Assembly: GCF_002561455.1 (NCBI RefSeq)
Contig: NZ_NTUP01000004.1
Coordinates: 161,609-225,608 of the forward strand
DNA: 64,000 bases
Source of the DNA: Bacillus sp. AFS015802
Lineage (GTDB): Bacteria > Bacillota > Bacilli > Bacillales > Bacillaceae_B
Reading direction: 5' to 3'
Below the pieces are notes generated by a model. That model ran no database searches. It saw nothing but the letters and a program-made list of their open reading frames with translations, and had not been told where the DNA came from. Shown one piece after another: positions 8,409 through 15,711 of this stretch. Position numbers and translations under genes: made by a program. Each line of letters opens with the position of its first letter. Position 1 is the first letter of the stretch.

Positions 8409-9101
8409 ATGAAAACGATTGGACTTATAGGTGGAATGAGTTGGGAATCCTCCGTAAAGTATTACAAAGTAATCAACGAAGAAGTAAAAGAAAGATTAGG
8501 AGGGTTACATTCGGCAAAGTGTCTATTATACAGCGTTGACTTTGAGGAGATTGAACGCTATCAAGCGGAAGGTGATTGGGAAAGTGCGGGTAGAGCATTA
8601 GGAGAAGTTGCCTCCTCTTTAGAAAAAGCAGGTGCAGAATTCATCGTCATTTGTACAAATACGATGCATAAAGTCATTGATCACGTGGAGGCACGGATCA
8701 ACATTCCGGTATTACATATTGCTGATGCAACAGCAAATGAAATTCAAAGAGCCGATATGAAAACAGTTGGCTTACTTGGAACTGCATATACAATGGAGCA
8801 AGATTTCTATAAATCTAGGATTCAATCTAACGGGATTAACGTGTTGGTTCCAGACAAAGAAGAAAGAAACACCATCAATAACGTGATTTATGAAGAGTTG
8901 TGTTTAGGAAAAATGGAACAATCATCTAAGGAGTATTATAAGAGCGTTATTCAAAAATTAGTGGATAGAGGAGCTGAAGGGATCATCTTGGGGTGTACAG
9001 AAATCGGATTGTTAATTAAACCCGAAGATTCAGAAGTTCCATTGTTTGATACAACCGTTATTCATGCGATTGAAGCAGTAAATACGGCTCTAAAAAAATG
9101 A
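8409..9101 (+). CDS. Aspartate/glutamate racemase family protein
   Basis: The product has 230 residues. 'MKTIGLIGGMSWESSVKYYK' is the classic opening of aspartate racemases. Two catalytic cysteines are visible in 'VICTNTMHK' (about Cys 83) and 'ILGCTEI' (about Cys 196), as needed for two-base racemisation of an amino acid without cofactor. I placed the start at 8409 because AGGGGGGAC lies just upstream; the TTG at 8385 precedes that site. Substrate is probably aspartate or a relative. It is a single gene. Confidence 0.85.
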   Translation: MKTIGLIGGMSWESSVKYYKVINEEVKERLGGLHSAKCLLYSVDFEEIERYQAEGDWESAGRALGEVASSLEKAGAEFIVICTNTMHKVIDHVEARINIPVLHIADATANEIQRADMKTVGLLGTAYTMEQDFYKSRIQSNGINVLVPDKEERNTINNVIYEELCLGKMEQSSKEYYKSVIQKLVDRGAEGIILGCTEIGLLIKPEDSEVPLFDTTVIHAIEAVNTALKK

Positions 9102-9113
9102 GGATTCTTAAAG

Positions 9114-9183
9114 AAGCTGGGCAATAATTGAAAATTTGTTCATTTGTCCACCTACTGCTCTTTTTCAATTATTGAGGCAGCTT
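9114..9183. repeat. Long palindromic copy of the intergenic repeat
   Basis: AAGCTG-GG-CAATAATTGAAAA on the left pairs with TTTTCAATTATTG-AGG-CAGCTT on the right around a ~30-nt loop. It could fold into one long hairpin in RNA and may serve as terminator for the racemase gene. Confidence 0.6.
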
Positions 9184-9214
9184 AGTAAAAAAAGGATATG
9201 CGGAGGGGATTCTA

Positions 9215-9760
9215 ATAGAAAACAGTAATAGTAGGCTCTCAAATGAAAGGTTATGGTTAAGGGAATTTACTACGAGTGATTGGATGGGTGTACATACATA
9301 CGCATCACAAGAGATCGTTTGTCAATATCAACCTTGGGGACCGAATACAGAAAAAGACTCGCAGGATTTTGTAAATCAAGCGATTAAAGACTCTGCACAA
9401 AACCCAAGAACAAGGTTTATTTTTGCCATTATATATGATGGGATTTTGATTGGAGCTGGAGAGTTTAATATAAGGGATTTTACTAATAAAGTTGGAGAAA
9501 TTGGCTATATTCTTAATCCAGATTATTGGGGAAAAGGGATAGCGACAGAAGTTGCCACTCTATTAATTGATTTTGGATTTGGAGAACTTAAGCTTCATCG
9601 TATATATGCAACTTGTGATCCAAGGAACATAGGTTCATCAAAAGTGTTGGAGAAAGTTGGAATGACCAAAGAAGGTAGAATGCGTGAAGATTTGTTATTG
9701 AAAGATGGCTGGCGAGATTCATTACTATACAGTGTTTTGGAGCACGAATGGAAATTGTAA
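9215..9760 (+). CDS. GNAT N-acetyltransferase, RimJ/RimL-like, non-standard start
   Basis: The fold is complete only if translation begins before the first ATG at 9284. The codons from 9215 encode ENSNSRLSNERLWLREFTTSDW, the normal first strand of this family ('ERL.LREF...DW'). The acetyl-CoA loop is 'ILNPDYWGKGIATEVATLLIDFGF', and 'NIGSSKVLEKVGMTKEGRMREDL' follows. GGAGGGG at 9203-9208 is spaced for a start at ATA 9215; no ATG, GTG or TTG lies in frame there. Either ATA is used or the start codon has mutated. The likely acceptor is a protein N-terminus or a small amine. Confidence 0.65.
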   Translation: MENSNSRLSNERLWLREFTTSDWMGVHTYASQEIVCQYQPWGPNTEKDSQDFVNQAIKDSAQNPRTRFIFAIIYDGILIGAGEFNIRDFTNKVGEIGYILNPDYWGKGIATEVATLLIDFGFGELKLHRIYATCDPRNIGSSKVLEKVGMTKEGRMREDLLLKDGWRDSLLYSVLEHEWKL

Positions 9761-9795
9761 TATAACAAACCTTATTTAGCTGACAGGGGTATTAA

Positions 9796-9860
9796 GTGAA
9801 GATCATGCAGCAGATCTTCGGTTTTTTTATTCAAGTTATCGGGCACGTTAATGGAATAAT
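9796..9860 (+). terminator. Terminator plus GGGCAG-family repeat
   Basis: GAAGATC/GATCTTC arms are followed by seven T, then TATTCAAGTTATCGGGCACG and TTAATGGAATAA. It ends the acetyltransferase gene and is a full composite copy of the repeat. Confidence 0.7.
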
Positions 9861-9908
9861 TCCTGTCAAAAATATAAATGCTTTGGTGTCCCAAGGAGGG
9901 GAGTTGAA

Positions 9909-10091
9909 GTGAATAGCAAGTTAACAAAATCCCGAACAGATAAGTCAATAAGCGGTGTTTGTGGAGGAATAGCGGAATATTTCGGTATTTCTTCTTTGGG
10001 AGTAAGGTTAATATTTCTTTTATTACCTGCTAATATACTTATCTATATAATTCTTGTTAATATCATGCATGACAGTCCCCGAACATTATAA
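9909..10091 (+). CDS. PspC-domain protein
   Basis: A GTG start follows AAGGAGGGGAG. The 60-residue product is a bare PspC domain: 'LTKSRTDKSISGVCGGIAEYFGISSLGVRLIFLLL', then one membrane helix. PspC domains sit in the membrane of many bacteria and take part in envelope-stress responses; small single-domain versions are common in Bacillus. It stands just before the WYL regulator gene, but with no obvious functional link. Confidence 0.85.
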   Translation: MNSKLTKSRTDKSISGVCGGIAEYFGISSLGVRLIFLLLPANILIYIILVNIMHDSPRTL

Positions 10092-10143
10092 TTACTAATT
10101 TCTAATTTTTTAAAAAAATATAGAGGAATACAGGTAGAATCAT

Positions 10144-11106
10144 ATGCCCAAAATTGACAATATGCTTGCCATTCTATGGATGCTTCGTTCAGGGAAAAAA
10201 GTGACGGCACAGCAAATTTCAGAAAAGCTAGAGATAAATATAAGAACGGTGTATCGTTATATTGACACCATTTCTACAAGTGGTGTACCGATCGTTTCAG
10301 AACCAGGACATAACGGTGGGTACTCTTTATTGAACCATTTTGTTGAGGCTCCTTTGTTTTTTGATGTTGAGGAGCAAACTTCCCTTTATCACGCGGCTGT
10401 TTTTGCAGAAGAAGCCGGGTATTATGGAGGGGAAGCGCTAAATAAGGCCATTTCTAAACTAAGCCACCACTCCAATCGCGAACAGGAAATAAAGGTCAAC
10501 CAACATGTAACCAGTCTTGAAGTCATAAGTCGATTACATCCACCCTCTATGGAACCTTTACTGAAGGAGTTGGAACAGGCCGTAGCTGAAGGGTACTCAG
10601 TCAACATTCTTTATCATAAAAGTGGCGAAAAGCCATTAAGTGAAAGAATGGTTGATCCGTACAGAATGATCTTTTGGAATCATAAGTGGTATGTGATTGG
10701 ATTTTGTCATCTTCGAAATGATATCCGAAGTTTTAGGGTCGATCGAATGGAACGTCTCATGCTGACTGAAAATACGTTTAACCGGCCGGAGAATTTTTCA
10801 GCACGTGACTTTTTCGTGAAAAACCTTCTTCCCACGATAGAAGATAAGGAAGGAATTATGTCTTTGGTTCTTCATGGGGAAAAAAGTTCATTGGATGATA
10901 TTTGCCAACATTGGTTTTTAGGGCATTATTTACAAGAACGGACTTCCAATCAAGCCGTTTTTCTTCTTGAAAAAGAGATCTTACATACCTATGTACCTTA
11001 TTTACTTTTACCGTACAATCAATCGATTAAAGTGATGGAGCCCATCAGTCTTAAGAAAAGAATGATTGAAGTCCTGTCGGAATTAATTGAATACCATCAA
11101 GTATGA
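10144..11106 (+). CDS. WYL-domain transcriptional regulator (YafY/DeoR-type HTH)
   Basis: The product has 320 residues. Residues 1-60 are a winged helix-turn-helix ('MLRSGKKVTAQQISEKLEINIRTVYRYIDTI', then 'GVPIVSEPGHNGGYSLL'). Residues ~135-220 are a WYL domain ('SVNILYHKSGEKPLSERMVDPYRMIFWNHKWYVIGFCHLRNDIRSFRVDRMERL'), which binds ligands or nucleic acid ends. The last codons overlap the 51-bp direct repeat that bounds the island, and the DJ-1/PfpI gene lies right after the other repeat copy at 40 kb. I infer that the two genes were neighbours before the insertion. Confidence 0.85.
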   Translation: MPKIDNMLAILWMLRSGKKVTAQQISEKLEINIRTVYRYIDTISTSGVPIVSEPGHNGGYSLLNHFVEAPLFFDVEEQTSLYHAAVFAEEAGYYGGEALNKAISKLSHHSNREQEIKVNQHVTSLEVISRLHPPSMEPLLKELEQAVAEGYSVNILYHKSGEKPLSERMVDPYRMIFWNHKWYVIGFCHLRNDIRSFRVDRMERLMLTENTFNRPENFSARDFFVKNLLPTIEDKEGIMSLVLHGEKSSLDDICQHWFLGHYLQERTSNQAVFLLEKEILHTYVPYLLLPYNQSIKVMEPISLKKRMIEVLSELIEYHQV

Positions 11107-11145
11107 GAACTTCCCTGACGCTAGCTGTCAGGGAAGTTTTATTAT
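11095..11145. repeat. 51-bp direct repeat, left copy (island boundary)
   Basis: The sequence from CATCAAGTATGAG through the hairpin to GTTTTATTAT is identical at 40006-40056, a distance of 28911 bp. It includes the last three codons and stop of the WYL regulator and its terminator (CTTCCCTGAC/GTCAGGGAAG). A repeat over the 3' end of a gene is what site-specific integration produces. No integrase was found inside the block. Confidence 0.85.
11108..11142 (+). terminator. Terminator of the WYL regulator gene
   Basis: AACTTCCCTGAC/GTCAGGGAAGTT arms with a GCTAGCT loop are followed by TTTATT. An identical copy lies at 40019-40053. Confidence 0.8.
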
Positions 11146-11211
11146 TTTACCTTCAGGGATTGAAGTTAGTTCGGATTTTTCATCTTTAATCGAGCTTCAT
11201 TTTTATCAATA

Positions 11212-11334
11212 ATGCACTCGGGAACACCTATTGTAAGTAATATGGAAAACCTGCCAAAGAATCAGAGCTTATGGGATGATTTCTCTGTCTTTATGGAAAG
11301 AGCATTGGAGAATCAGTTTATGAAGGGTTTCTAA
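11212..11334 (+). pseudogene. Short orphan coding fragment, 40 codons
   Basis: ATG at 11212 opens 40 codons with coding-like composition ('NLPKNQSLWDDFSVFMERALENQF') and ends in TAA. There is no ribosome binding site, and the block looks like the C-terminal end of a larger protein. It sits just inside the left boundary of the island, so it may be debris. I do not recognise the family. Confidence 0.3.
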
Positions 11335-11375
11335 TGGAATGTCTATAATGATTAACAACGTAATATTTGACTGAC

Positions 11376-11423
11376 AAAAAACCAAAAGTGCTTCTAATAA
11401 AAGAAAAGCTCTTTTGGTTTTTT
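11376..11423. terminator. Bidirectional terminator
   Basis: AAAAAACCAAAAG pairs with CTTTTGGTTTTTT around a 21-nt loop. On the minus strand it ends the TPR-MFS operon at 11427. Confidence 0.7.
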
Positions 11424-11426
11424 AAA

Positions 11427-12650
11427 TTACGAGGCCATAGTTTTTTTACCAAAAAGTATATTTCTCATTGAAGTATGTGTGAACATAATGATTAACAGAG
11501 TCAGGGAACTAAAAATTCCAAAGGTAAAGAAGGTACTTGATACTTTATAGTAACCGTCGGTCGCGCCTGCAAAAATGGTGCTTAAAGCAATTGCAAGAGT
11601 AGTGAACGCATTTGCGTTAGAATAAACCCGCCCTCTTAATTCAGAAGGGATGTTTAAACCAAAATCTACGCTAGCCAGAATGTTAAATGATCCGTATAAA
11701 AAACCCAATATTGTAATAATAAATACCATAGGTATGAAACTTAAGTCGAAAACTAACACGCAATAGAGTAATGTAAAAGATAAAGGTAGAATATTTATTA
11801 TACGATTTTTGTTTCGTTGCTTATTGATTTTGGGCCCAAATATTGTTCCTGTAAAGATACCAATTGTTAGACAGGTCATTAACAGGCCGTAAAAAGATTT
11901 ATTCATACTTATTTCCTGTAAGTATAAAAGTAATAAAACTTGCAGACCGCCAAATGCAAAATCTAGAACAATCCAATAAAAATTTAGCTTTCTAAGGTGT
12001 TTATTTGTATAGAGAAAAAGGAAACCTTCCTTTATTTGAACAGTAAGAGGTTCTCTATTGGTACGTTTTATTTCAGGGATTTTAATAAAGCATGTTAGTA
12101 AAGCTGCGATTAAATAGGTGAATAGATCAATCAATATAACCGCATACGTACTTGTAAATGCAATGAGTATTCCGGCAAGAGAAGGACCTAATATGTTGGA
12201 AAGTTGCTGAGTAGAACCATTTAATGAAACAGCACTGGGAAAATGTTTTCTAGGGACTATATCCGGTGAAACGGCTAATCTGATAGGTGCGTAAAACGAC
12301 TTCGAAACACCCATCAATGCAAGTAACGTAAAAATCAAAATGAAATTTGTAGTAAGTAAGATACCTAAAATGAACAGTACTCTCAAAAGGTCGACGATAA
12401 TGAGTGATTTTTTTCGATTGAATTTATCGGTCAGCGCACCAAGGAATGGTCCTAATAAAGTGGCAGGAAGGACTTCGATGGCAAAGGCAAGCCCCATCAA
12501 TAATCCGGAACCTGTCTTTTCTAAAATCAGAATTGGAAGGGCTATTCGTGTCAGGGCGGTGCCGAAAAAAGAAATGGCTCCTCCGAAAAAGAATAACCCA
12601 TAATTTTTACTGAATAATAATTTGGTGAATTCACCACTCAATCGTTTCAT
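11427..12650 (-). CDS. MFS exporter of peptide module A
   Basis: This 407-residue protein has twelve membrane helices and the MFS_3 signature: 'GAISFFGTALTRIALPILILEKTGSGLLMGLAFAIEVLPATLLGPFLGALTDKFNRKK' holds the motif A loop. Its start overlaps the stop of the upstream TPR gene by four bases, so the two are translationally coupled. It is clearly paralogous to the MFS at 25231, which has the same TPR partner and order. I infer that it exports the product of the tiny peptide gene at 14939, or gives immunity to it. No ABC or C39 exporter accompanies the module. Confidence 0.8.
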   Translation of the reverse strand: MKRLSGEFTKLLFSKNYGLFFFGGAISFFGTALTRIALPILILEKTGSGLLMGLAFAIEVLPATLLGPFLGALTDKFNRKKSLIIVDLLRVLFILGILLTTNFILIFTLLALMGVSKSFYAPIRLAVSPDIVPRKHFPSAVSLNGSTQQLSNILGPSLAGILIAFTSTYAVILIDLFTYLIAALLTCFIKIPEIKRTNREPLTVQIKEGFLFLYTNKHLRKLNFYWIVLDFAFGGLQVLLLLYLQEISMNKSFYGLLMTCLTIGIFTGTIFGPKINKQRNKNRIINILPLSFTLLYCVLVFDLSFIPMVFIITILGFLYGSFNILASVDFGLNIPSELRGRVYSNANAFTTLAIALSTIFAGATDGYYKVSSTFFTFGIFSSLTLLIIMFTHTSMRNILFGKKTMAS

Positions 12651-14806
12651 GACCAGTTCACCTGGTTAAGTTCTTCAATAATTTCTAACAGAAAGTTGTG
12701 AAACTCCTCTTCATTTGGAGACAGTGTAAGAGCATTCTCTATCTCTTTCTTTGCTTCATGATATTCTTCTAATACTTTATGAATATAAGCTTTATTAAAA
12801 TAAAACCAGGGGTTGGTTTTATCAAGTGTGACTGCTTTTTCTAACAGGGTTTTTGCTTCAATAAAGTTACCTTCCACATTATGGACGATAGCCAGATTCA
12901 CATAAGGCTCTGCTTGATTTGGTCGTAACCCGATGGCTTTTGAAAGATCTTTTTTTGCTTCATTTAGCATGCCGATTCGCTGAAATAGTGAAGCTCTATT
13001 CACAAAAACCTCTATTGTGTTTTTGTTCAAATTTTCAATCGTTTGGTAATCTCTCAAGGCATGGTCGAATTGTTCAATGGCTTCATAAGTAAGAGCCCTA
13101 TTAAGTAAGGCGGGTATAAATTGTGGTCTGACTTTTAACGCCTGAGTAAAATCCTTAATAGCTTTATCGTTATTCTCTGTTAAATAATATAAATATCCTC
13201 TTGAATTCCACGCATTACTATTATCCGGGTTGATAAATAACGAGTAGTCATAGTCTTTCAAGGCGTTACCCCAATCACCTAGAGAAGATTTAGCATTGCC
13301 ACAGTTCAAATAGACCTCGTCTTTAGGTAAACCCTCTTCTTTTACCATTTCATAGTAGTGGACTGCCTCTTCATTTCGACCCATTATCTGTAGCATATTT
13401 GCTTTATTGTTATATAAATCTAGGTGGGATGGAACTAGGTGAATGGCTCTTTCCATATAAGAAAGAGCTTCATCGAAATTACCTCTATCTTGTAATGCAT
13501 AGGCTGTATTGTAATGTAATATAGCATGGGTCATGAGATGTTCATTGTGCTCAAAGGTTAGCTGGAATTCTTTGATGTTGTCCTTCTCTATTTGAATAGC
13601 ACGATCATACTCTTTGTTTTTAAAATAATAGAGGGCACGTGAATTATTTAACCAAAGCCTTTCCATTACAGCTTGCTTATCATGTAAACCTTCAATATAG
13701 GAGAATCCTTTATCCAGCCATTCTTGGCCGAGAAGTTCATCGATATGCTTCGTTATAAATGAACCGATTATGTAGCAGACCTTGGCATTGAAATACCTGT
13801 CATCAGAGTGTTTTATACTTTCTTCTAAACATTCCATCGCAATGTTGTTCTGTTTTAGCAGAACGTGCGAAACACCTTTTAAGCGAAGCAATCTTGCCTT
13901 ATTCCTAGCATTAAAGTAATCCCAGTAGTGGTGGATAAGGATATCGACATAATAAATGGCTTCATCATAACAAGCGTTTCTCTTTGAATATATGGCTGCT
14001 TCTTTAAAGGATTCTGCTATCTCCTTACTTTTGTCATTCGAGAGAAGGAGATTCGCATATGTAGCGGATAGGTCCTTTTCCTGATACTTCTGCCAATGTT
14101 GAGTGTAATCTGAACGACTATCACGATTTGAATGAAAAGTATCTGTGAAATCTAATGTCTCGGAAGCATATTCAGATTGAATGTCAGCCAAATTTTTAGC
14201 CTTTATAGAAGAGAGAAAGAGATATTTTTCCGGGAGGCTGTTTGCTGAGTAGGAACCCACTAAGTAAAAGTTTGCTTGTTTTGATCGCTTTGCGAGCTGT
14301 TCGATAAAGCGGATGCTTGAAAAGTCGGTATTATCTATATCAGAAAACATGAATACTACTTTTTCAGTAGTACCTAATAGCTTTGCTGATTCCAATAAAA
14401 AATTGATAATGCCATTTATTATTTGATAGACAAAGCTGAGAGTAAAAGAAGTGGGATTTTGTTCTTGAGGAATCTCTAACCCTAGAGAAACACCTTTAAA
14501 CAACTCACTTTCTTCTTTTAACCAGGGCATTAAATAATACAGAGGCTTTTTATACTTGCTTACAAGAGAAGACTGTCCCAAATCAAGTTTCTCTAATTGT
14601 TGGTACACTAATTGTTTCGCAATATAAAAGGACTCGGTAGGTAAACAAACACCGGAAGTACTGTACACATAATGTTTATCCAGTAAGAAAGATTCCTTTA
14701 GTTGACCCATATGTGGAAGAACTTCTGTTGGATCTCCATTTATTAATGACACATGGGGTTCGTTTGATGAAAATAAAGTTGAATAAATATCTTTTAAGTT
14801 TTCCAT
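12647..14806 (-). CDS. TPR protein with degenerate AAA-like N-terminus, module A
   Basis: The product has about 719 residues. Residues ~1-200 resemble a STAND/AAA domain: 'VVFMFSDIDNTDFSSIRFIEQLAKRS' matches the Walker B/sensor region ('DIHWAD..S...L..L'), but no P-loop GxxxxGK[ST] is present. From about residue 270 to the end it is tetratricopeptide repeats ('AWNSRGYLYYLTENNDKAIKDFTQALKVRPQ'). The start at 14806 follows TAGGAG; the longer ATG at 14827 lies before that site. A terminator-like hairpin separates it from the peptide gene. The paralogue at 26467 has the same plan. TPR arrays bind peptides, so a role in recognising or delivering the peptide is plausible. Confidence 0.75.
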   Translation of the reverse strand: MENLKDIYSTLFSSNEPHVSLINGDPTEVLPHMGQLKESFLLDKHYVYSTSGVCLPTESFYIAKQLVYQQLEKLDLGQSSLVSKYKKPLYYLMPWLKEESELFKGVSLGLEIPQEQNPTSFTLSFVYQIINGIINFLLESAKLLGTTEKVVFMFSDIDNTDFSSIRFIEQLAKRSKQANFYLVGSYSANSLPEKYLFLSSIKAKNLADIQSEYASETLDFTDTFHSNRDSRSDYTQHWQKYQEKDLSATYANLLLSNDKSKEIAESFKEAAIYSKRNACYDEAIYYVDILIHHYWDYFNARNKARLLRLKGVSHVLLKQNNIAMECLEESIKHSDDRYFNAKVCYIIGSFITKHIDELLGQEWLDKGFSYIEGLHDKQAVMERLWLNNSRALYYFKNKEYDRAIQIEKDNIKEFQLTFEHNEHLMTHAILHYNTAYALQDRGNFDEALSYMERAIHLVPSHLDLYNNKANMLQIMGRNEEAVHYYEMVKEEGLPKDEVYLNCGNAKSSLGDWGNALKDYDYSLFINPDNSNAWNSRGYLYYLTENNDKAIKDFTQALKVRPQFIPALLNRALTYEAIEQFDHALRDYQTIENLNKNTIEVFVNRASLFQRIGMLNEAKKDLSKAIGLRPNQAEPYVNLAIVHNVEGNFIEAKTLLEKAVTLDKTNPWFYFNKAYIHKVLEEYHEAKKEIENALTLSPNEEEFHNFLLEIIEELNQVNWS

Positions 14807-14837
14807 TGGAAAAACTCCTAATTTCATATTTTTATAT

Positions 14838-14876
14838 AAATTAAGGCTCTTTTCACAGATGGAAAAGAGCCTTAAT
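14838..14876 (-). terminator. Attenuator between peptide A and the TPR gene
   Basis: TTAAGGCTCTTTT and its complement pair around a 7-nt loop, followed on the minus strand by an AT-rich tract. It would let the peptide gene be transcribed more than the downstream TPR and MFS genes. Confidence 0.7.
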
Positions 14877-14938
14877 TGCGCTTTTTGACAAGCCCTCTAA
14901 TGCTATCTAATATGTAGCATTATTGTTTTAATATTCGA

Positions 14939-15019
14939 TTAAGCCCAGCCGCCTTCGTCGATGTAACCTAAGCTATACGCTCTAACGTTCTCAACCTTTG
15001 TCATTTTGATTGATTTCAT
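14939..15019 (-). CDS. Tiny peptide A (26 residues), candidate precursor peptide
   Basis: ATG at 15019 lies nine bases after GAGAGGAG, and the frame ends with TAA at 14939. The peptide begins MKSIKMTKVENVR and ends GYIDEGGWA. It is neither secreted nor membrane-bound by composition. A second tiny gene at 28861 opens almost the same way (MKSLK) and also has a GY-D segment near its end. Both sit at the head of TPR-MFS operons behind a terminator and downstream of a PlcR box. I infer a signalling or antimicrobial precursor. No modification enzyme is adjacent, so it may act unmodified. Confidence 0.65.
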   Translation of the reverse strand: MKSIKMTKVENVRAYSLGYIDEGGWA

Positions 15020-15100
15020 GTTTGTCAACTCCTCTCTAGTCATTTTTTGTAAAATTTTACAAGATAAATATATTAAATAAAATTCCACGGGTCAATGTAA

Positions 15101-15116
15101 TATGCATAATTGCATA
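15101..15116. promoter_or_regulatory. PlcR box upstream of peptide A
   Basis: TATGCATAATTGCATA fits the PlcR consensus TATG-N-A-N4-T-N-CATA at every fixed position. A -10-like TATTTA lies 21 bp downstream on the minus strand, before the peptide A gene. Confidence 0.8.
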
Positions 15117-15254
15117 AAAAAATACTGAAAATATCTTTTCTTTAGAGTGATTTAAACCTTAAAAGCGAATCAGTTATCCTAATATGAAGGATCCTATTTG
15201 ATAAATATTTTGTATATTCGTTTATCTACTGAAAGAATAGTGAATTTTCGAAAA

Positions 15255-15270
15255 TATGCAACATTGCATA
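15255..15270. promoter_or_regulatory. PlcR box upstream of the second signalling peptide
   Basis: TATGCAACATTGCATA fits the PlcR consensus exactly. On the plus strand GATAAT follows 20 bp downstream, suggesting a promoter for the gene at 15512 with a leader of about 200 nt. The interval 15271-15511 has no gene. Confidence 0.8.
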
Positions 15271-15511
15271 TCGGAATATAAAAACCGTTTGATAATATTT
15301 AATTGTGATAGTAATACAGACCTATTTCTCAAACCGCATTCGTATTTTCTTTTATCACTTTTCAGATTACTCATTCCGTCATAACTTCTATCATTGGGAA
15401 AAAACACTGCTATCTTACACAATGAATATTTTTAATTTTTAAAGGTAGAAGCCTGAAATTTATAAGGTGGATACCTAAATATAAAATAAGTAAATAAAAG
15501 GGAGAATTTAA

Positions 15512-15649
15512 ATGATGAAAAAATTTGTTCTTTGCTTGTCTATTTTATTCATTGGGGTAGGTATTAACGTAAACAAAACTACCATTACAGCTTCTGTAGA
15601 TAAAGAAACAGATCCAATTTGGCCGCCGACCTCTATAAGTCTTGATTAA
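15512..15649 (+). CDS. Secreted signalling pro-peptide (Phr/NprX/PapR-like)
   Basis: The product has 45 residues: a signal peptide (MMKKFVLCLSILFIGVGIN) and a short polar tail ending ETDPIWPPTSISLD. GGGAG precedes the tandem ATG. A terminator follows at 15663, and an RNPP-type regulator gene starts 62 bp further on. This is the layout of exported pro-peptides that are trimmed outside the cell and re-imported to act on the neighbouring regulator. The mature peptide cannot be fixed; a segment within the last dozen residues is most likely. The pro-peptide stands before the regulator, whereas papR and nprX usually stand after it. Confidence 0.7.
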   Translation: MMKKFVLCLSILFIGVGINVNKTTITASVDKETDPIWPPTSISLD

Positions 15650-15662
15650 TTCTTTCATCACT

Positions 15663-15687
15663 AACGTCCATCAAGGACGTTTTTTTT
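15663..15687 (+). terminator. Rho-independent terminator
   Basis: AACGTCC/GGACGTT arms with a short loop are followed by eight T. It separates the pro-peptide gene from the regulator gene. Confidence 0.8.
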
Positions 15688-15711
15688 AATAAAGGGAGGG
15701 TGTATGGTTGA

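Noticed and set aside
3849..9860. The recurring intergenic repeats as a CRISPR array.
   Set aside because: Copies are far apart, vary in length, sit in both orientations and have genes between them.
15222..15422. A 66-residue minus-strand frame between the peptide A and signalling peptide genes.
   Set aside because: It spans a PlcR box and promoter, has no ribosome binding site and no protein-like pattern.
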